Shown: positions 14,726 to 15,630 of the stretch, piece after piece
How the letters are laid out: each line of letters starts with the position of its first letter
Numbering within the stretch: the stretch's first letter is position 1
Made by a program: the position numbers and the translations under genes
Assembly: GCA_964522045.1 (NCBI GenBank)
Contig: CAZFSF010000063.1
Coordinates: 1-15,630 of the forward strand
Source: Desulfacyla sp964522045
GTDB lineage: Bacteria; Desulfobacterota; DSM-4660; Desulfatiglandales; Desulfatiglandaceae
Direction: 5' to 3'
DNA: 15,630 nucleotides
Notes under the pieces: model-generated
What the model was told of the DNA's origin: nothing
Seen by the model: only the letters and a program-made list of their open reading frames with translations
Databases searched by the model: none

Positions 14726-14755
14726 CCCTGTCCGTGGTGGGGATCTTCGACAGGG
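14726..14755 (+). other. Inverted repeat between the TetR gene and the acyl-CoA synthetase gene
   Basis: CCCTGTC (14726-14732) and GACAGGG (14749-14755) are perfect inverted 7-base arms separated by 16 bases. A further GTCCG/CGGAC pair lies partly offset from it, giving alternative folds. No T-run follows. It could be an operator or a leader hairpin of the downstream gene. Confidence 0.35.
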
Positions 14756-14800
14756 TTCGGACAAAAGACGAAATGAAAATATGAGCTGAAGAGGGTTGTG

Positions 14801-15630
14801 ATGAATATTGCATTGACCCCTATACGTTTTCTGGAAAGGACAATCAAGATTTATGGTCAAAAGACGGGTGTGATCTGCGGAGACCATCGCTTCTCCTATC
14901 TCGATTATGGAAAAAGGGTCAACCAACTTTCGAACGGACTCTTAAAATTAGGCGTTCAAAAAGGGGATCGAATCTCCTATTTGGGGTATAACTGCCATCG
15001 ACTCCTTGAGGCCTTTTACGGTATTCCGCAAATTGGCGCTATCCTCCTCCCCCTCAACATCCGATTGGTTCCCAACGATTTTGAATATATCATCAACGAA
15101 TCGACTCCAAAGGTGTTGCTTCTTGACAAAGACTTCATCCCTCAGATCGAATCGATCAGGGCCCAGATCCCATGTGTGGAGCACTACATCCTTTTAGAGG
15201 CCATGGACCATGCGCCAGGCTGGATCACCGGCAATTATGAAGTGATGCTCGCCGGGGCGTCTTCTGACCCTCCTTTTCCTTTGGGGGCGTATCCCTTTGA
15301 AGAGGACGACGTTGCCGAGATCTTTTATACCAGCGGGACCACAGGGACTCCCAAAGGGGTTATGCTCACCCATCGCAATCTGTATCTCCATGCCCTTGAA
15401 ACCCTCGCCGTCTCCCCTATGGACGAGACCGATATCCAACTCCACCTCATCCCCCTTTTTCACGTCAATGGCTGGGGAACACCCCATTACTTCACGGCAA
15501 AGGGGGGTACCCACATCATGACCCGGAAGTTTGATCCTCTGGAAGCGATCAAGATTATTCAGAATGAGAAGGTTACCCGCCTATATATTATTCCAACCAT
15601 GGTCAATGCGATACTGGATCTGCCTGATTT
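14801..15630 (+). CDS. AMP-forming acyl-CoA synthetase (partial, C-terminus outside the window)
   Basis: Activates a carboxylic acid to its CoA ester through an acyl-adenylate. The frame is open from ATG 14801 to the right edge, 276 complete codons. The N-terminal domain begins MNIALTPIRFLERTIKIYGQ and has KLGVQKGDRISYLGYNCHRL, GAILLPLNIRL, and the ATP-binding P-loop YTSGTTGTPKGVMLTHRN, followed by LIPLFHVNGWGTPHYFT, whose histidine is conserved in the family. Compared with the ligase at 1238-2899 it lacks the N-terminal extension and belongs to the shorter medium-chain/generalist class (about 520 residues expected). A GAGGG ribosome-binding site lies 5 bases before the ATG. It follows the TetR gene, its likely regulator. 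Substrate range cannot be told from the part present. Confidence 0.92.
   Translation, partial: MNIALTPIRFLERTIKIYGQKTGVICGDHRFSYLDYGKRVNQLSNGLLKLGVQKGDRISYLGYNCHRLLEAFYGIPQIGAILLPLNIRLVPNDFEYIINESTPKVLLLDKDFIPQIESIRAQIPCVEHYILLEAMDHAPGWITGNYEVMLAGASSDPPFPLGAYPFEEDDVAEIFYTSGTTGTPKGVMLTHRNLYLHALETLAVSPMDETDIQLHLIPLFHVNGWGTPHYFTAKGGTHIMTRKFDPLEAIKIIQNEKVTRLYIIPTMVNAILDLPD

Overview
The window looks like a chromosomal segment from an anaerobic Deltaproteobacterium (Desulfobacterota), such as a sulfate reducer or a syntroph. This is inferred from the mix of beta-oxidation genes, a Liv-type ABC importer and a DmsA/DmsB-like molybdenum enzyme pair, from the moderate G+C, and from GxxExxY-type remnants with their 'TTTGCGTCTTTGCG' intergenic repeats. 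No rRNA, tRNA, CRISPR array, transposase or phage gene was seen.

Layout. Bases 1-2899 (minus strand) hold an acyl-CoA ligase followed by a fused enoyl-CoA hydratase/3-hydroxyacyl-CoA dehydrogenase that runs off the left edge. A 413-base divergent intergenic region (2900-3312) carries direct and inverted repeats and leads into a 240-residue MerR-family regulator (3313-4035). All remaining genes are on the plus strand. From 4197 to 8990 lies a branched-chain amino acid-type (HAAT) ABC importer: a substrate-binding protein gene broken by an internal out-of-frame deletion, then livH, livM, livG and livF, tightly packed with ATGA overlaps. From 9092 to 11907 lie a DMSO reductase-family molybdopterin subunit and its four-cluster ferredoxin-like partner. 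From 12040 to 13813 lie a 3-hydroxyacyl-CoA dehydrogenase and a MaoC-type hydratase. A TetR regulator follows (14084-14680) with a good promoter/operator region, and then an AMP-forming acyl-CoA synthetase that runs off the right edge.

How the genes may work together. The most economical reading is a catabolic island for an imported carboxylic acid or a similar small organic compound: uptake through the Liv-type importer, activation by one of the two CoA ligases, and hydration and oxidation by the hydratases and dehydrogenases. The molybdenum pair would supply an extra redox step in the cytoplasm. The substrate is not visible from sequence.

The most notable points are: (1) the molybdenum pair lacks both a Tat signal and a membrane anchor although it is closely DmsAB-like, and the first cysteine of its catalytic-subunit Fe-S motif is a serine; (2) the importer's own binding protein is interrupted; (3) a decayed GxxExxY gene fragment and a dispersed repeat sit inside the importer operon; (4) there are clear palindromes at both regulator genes.
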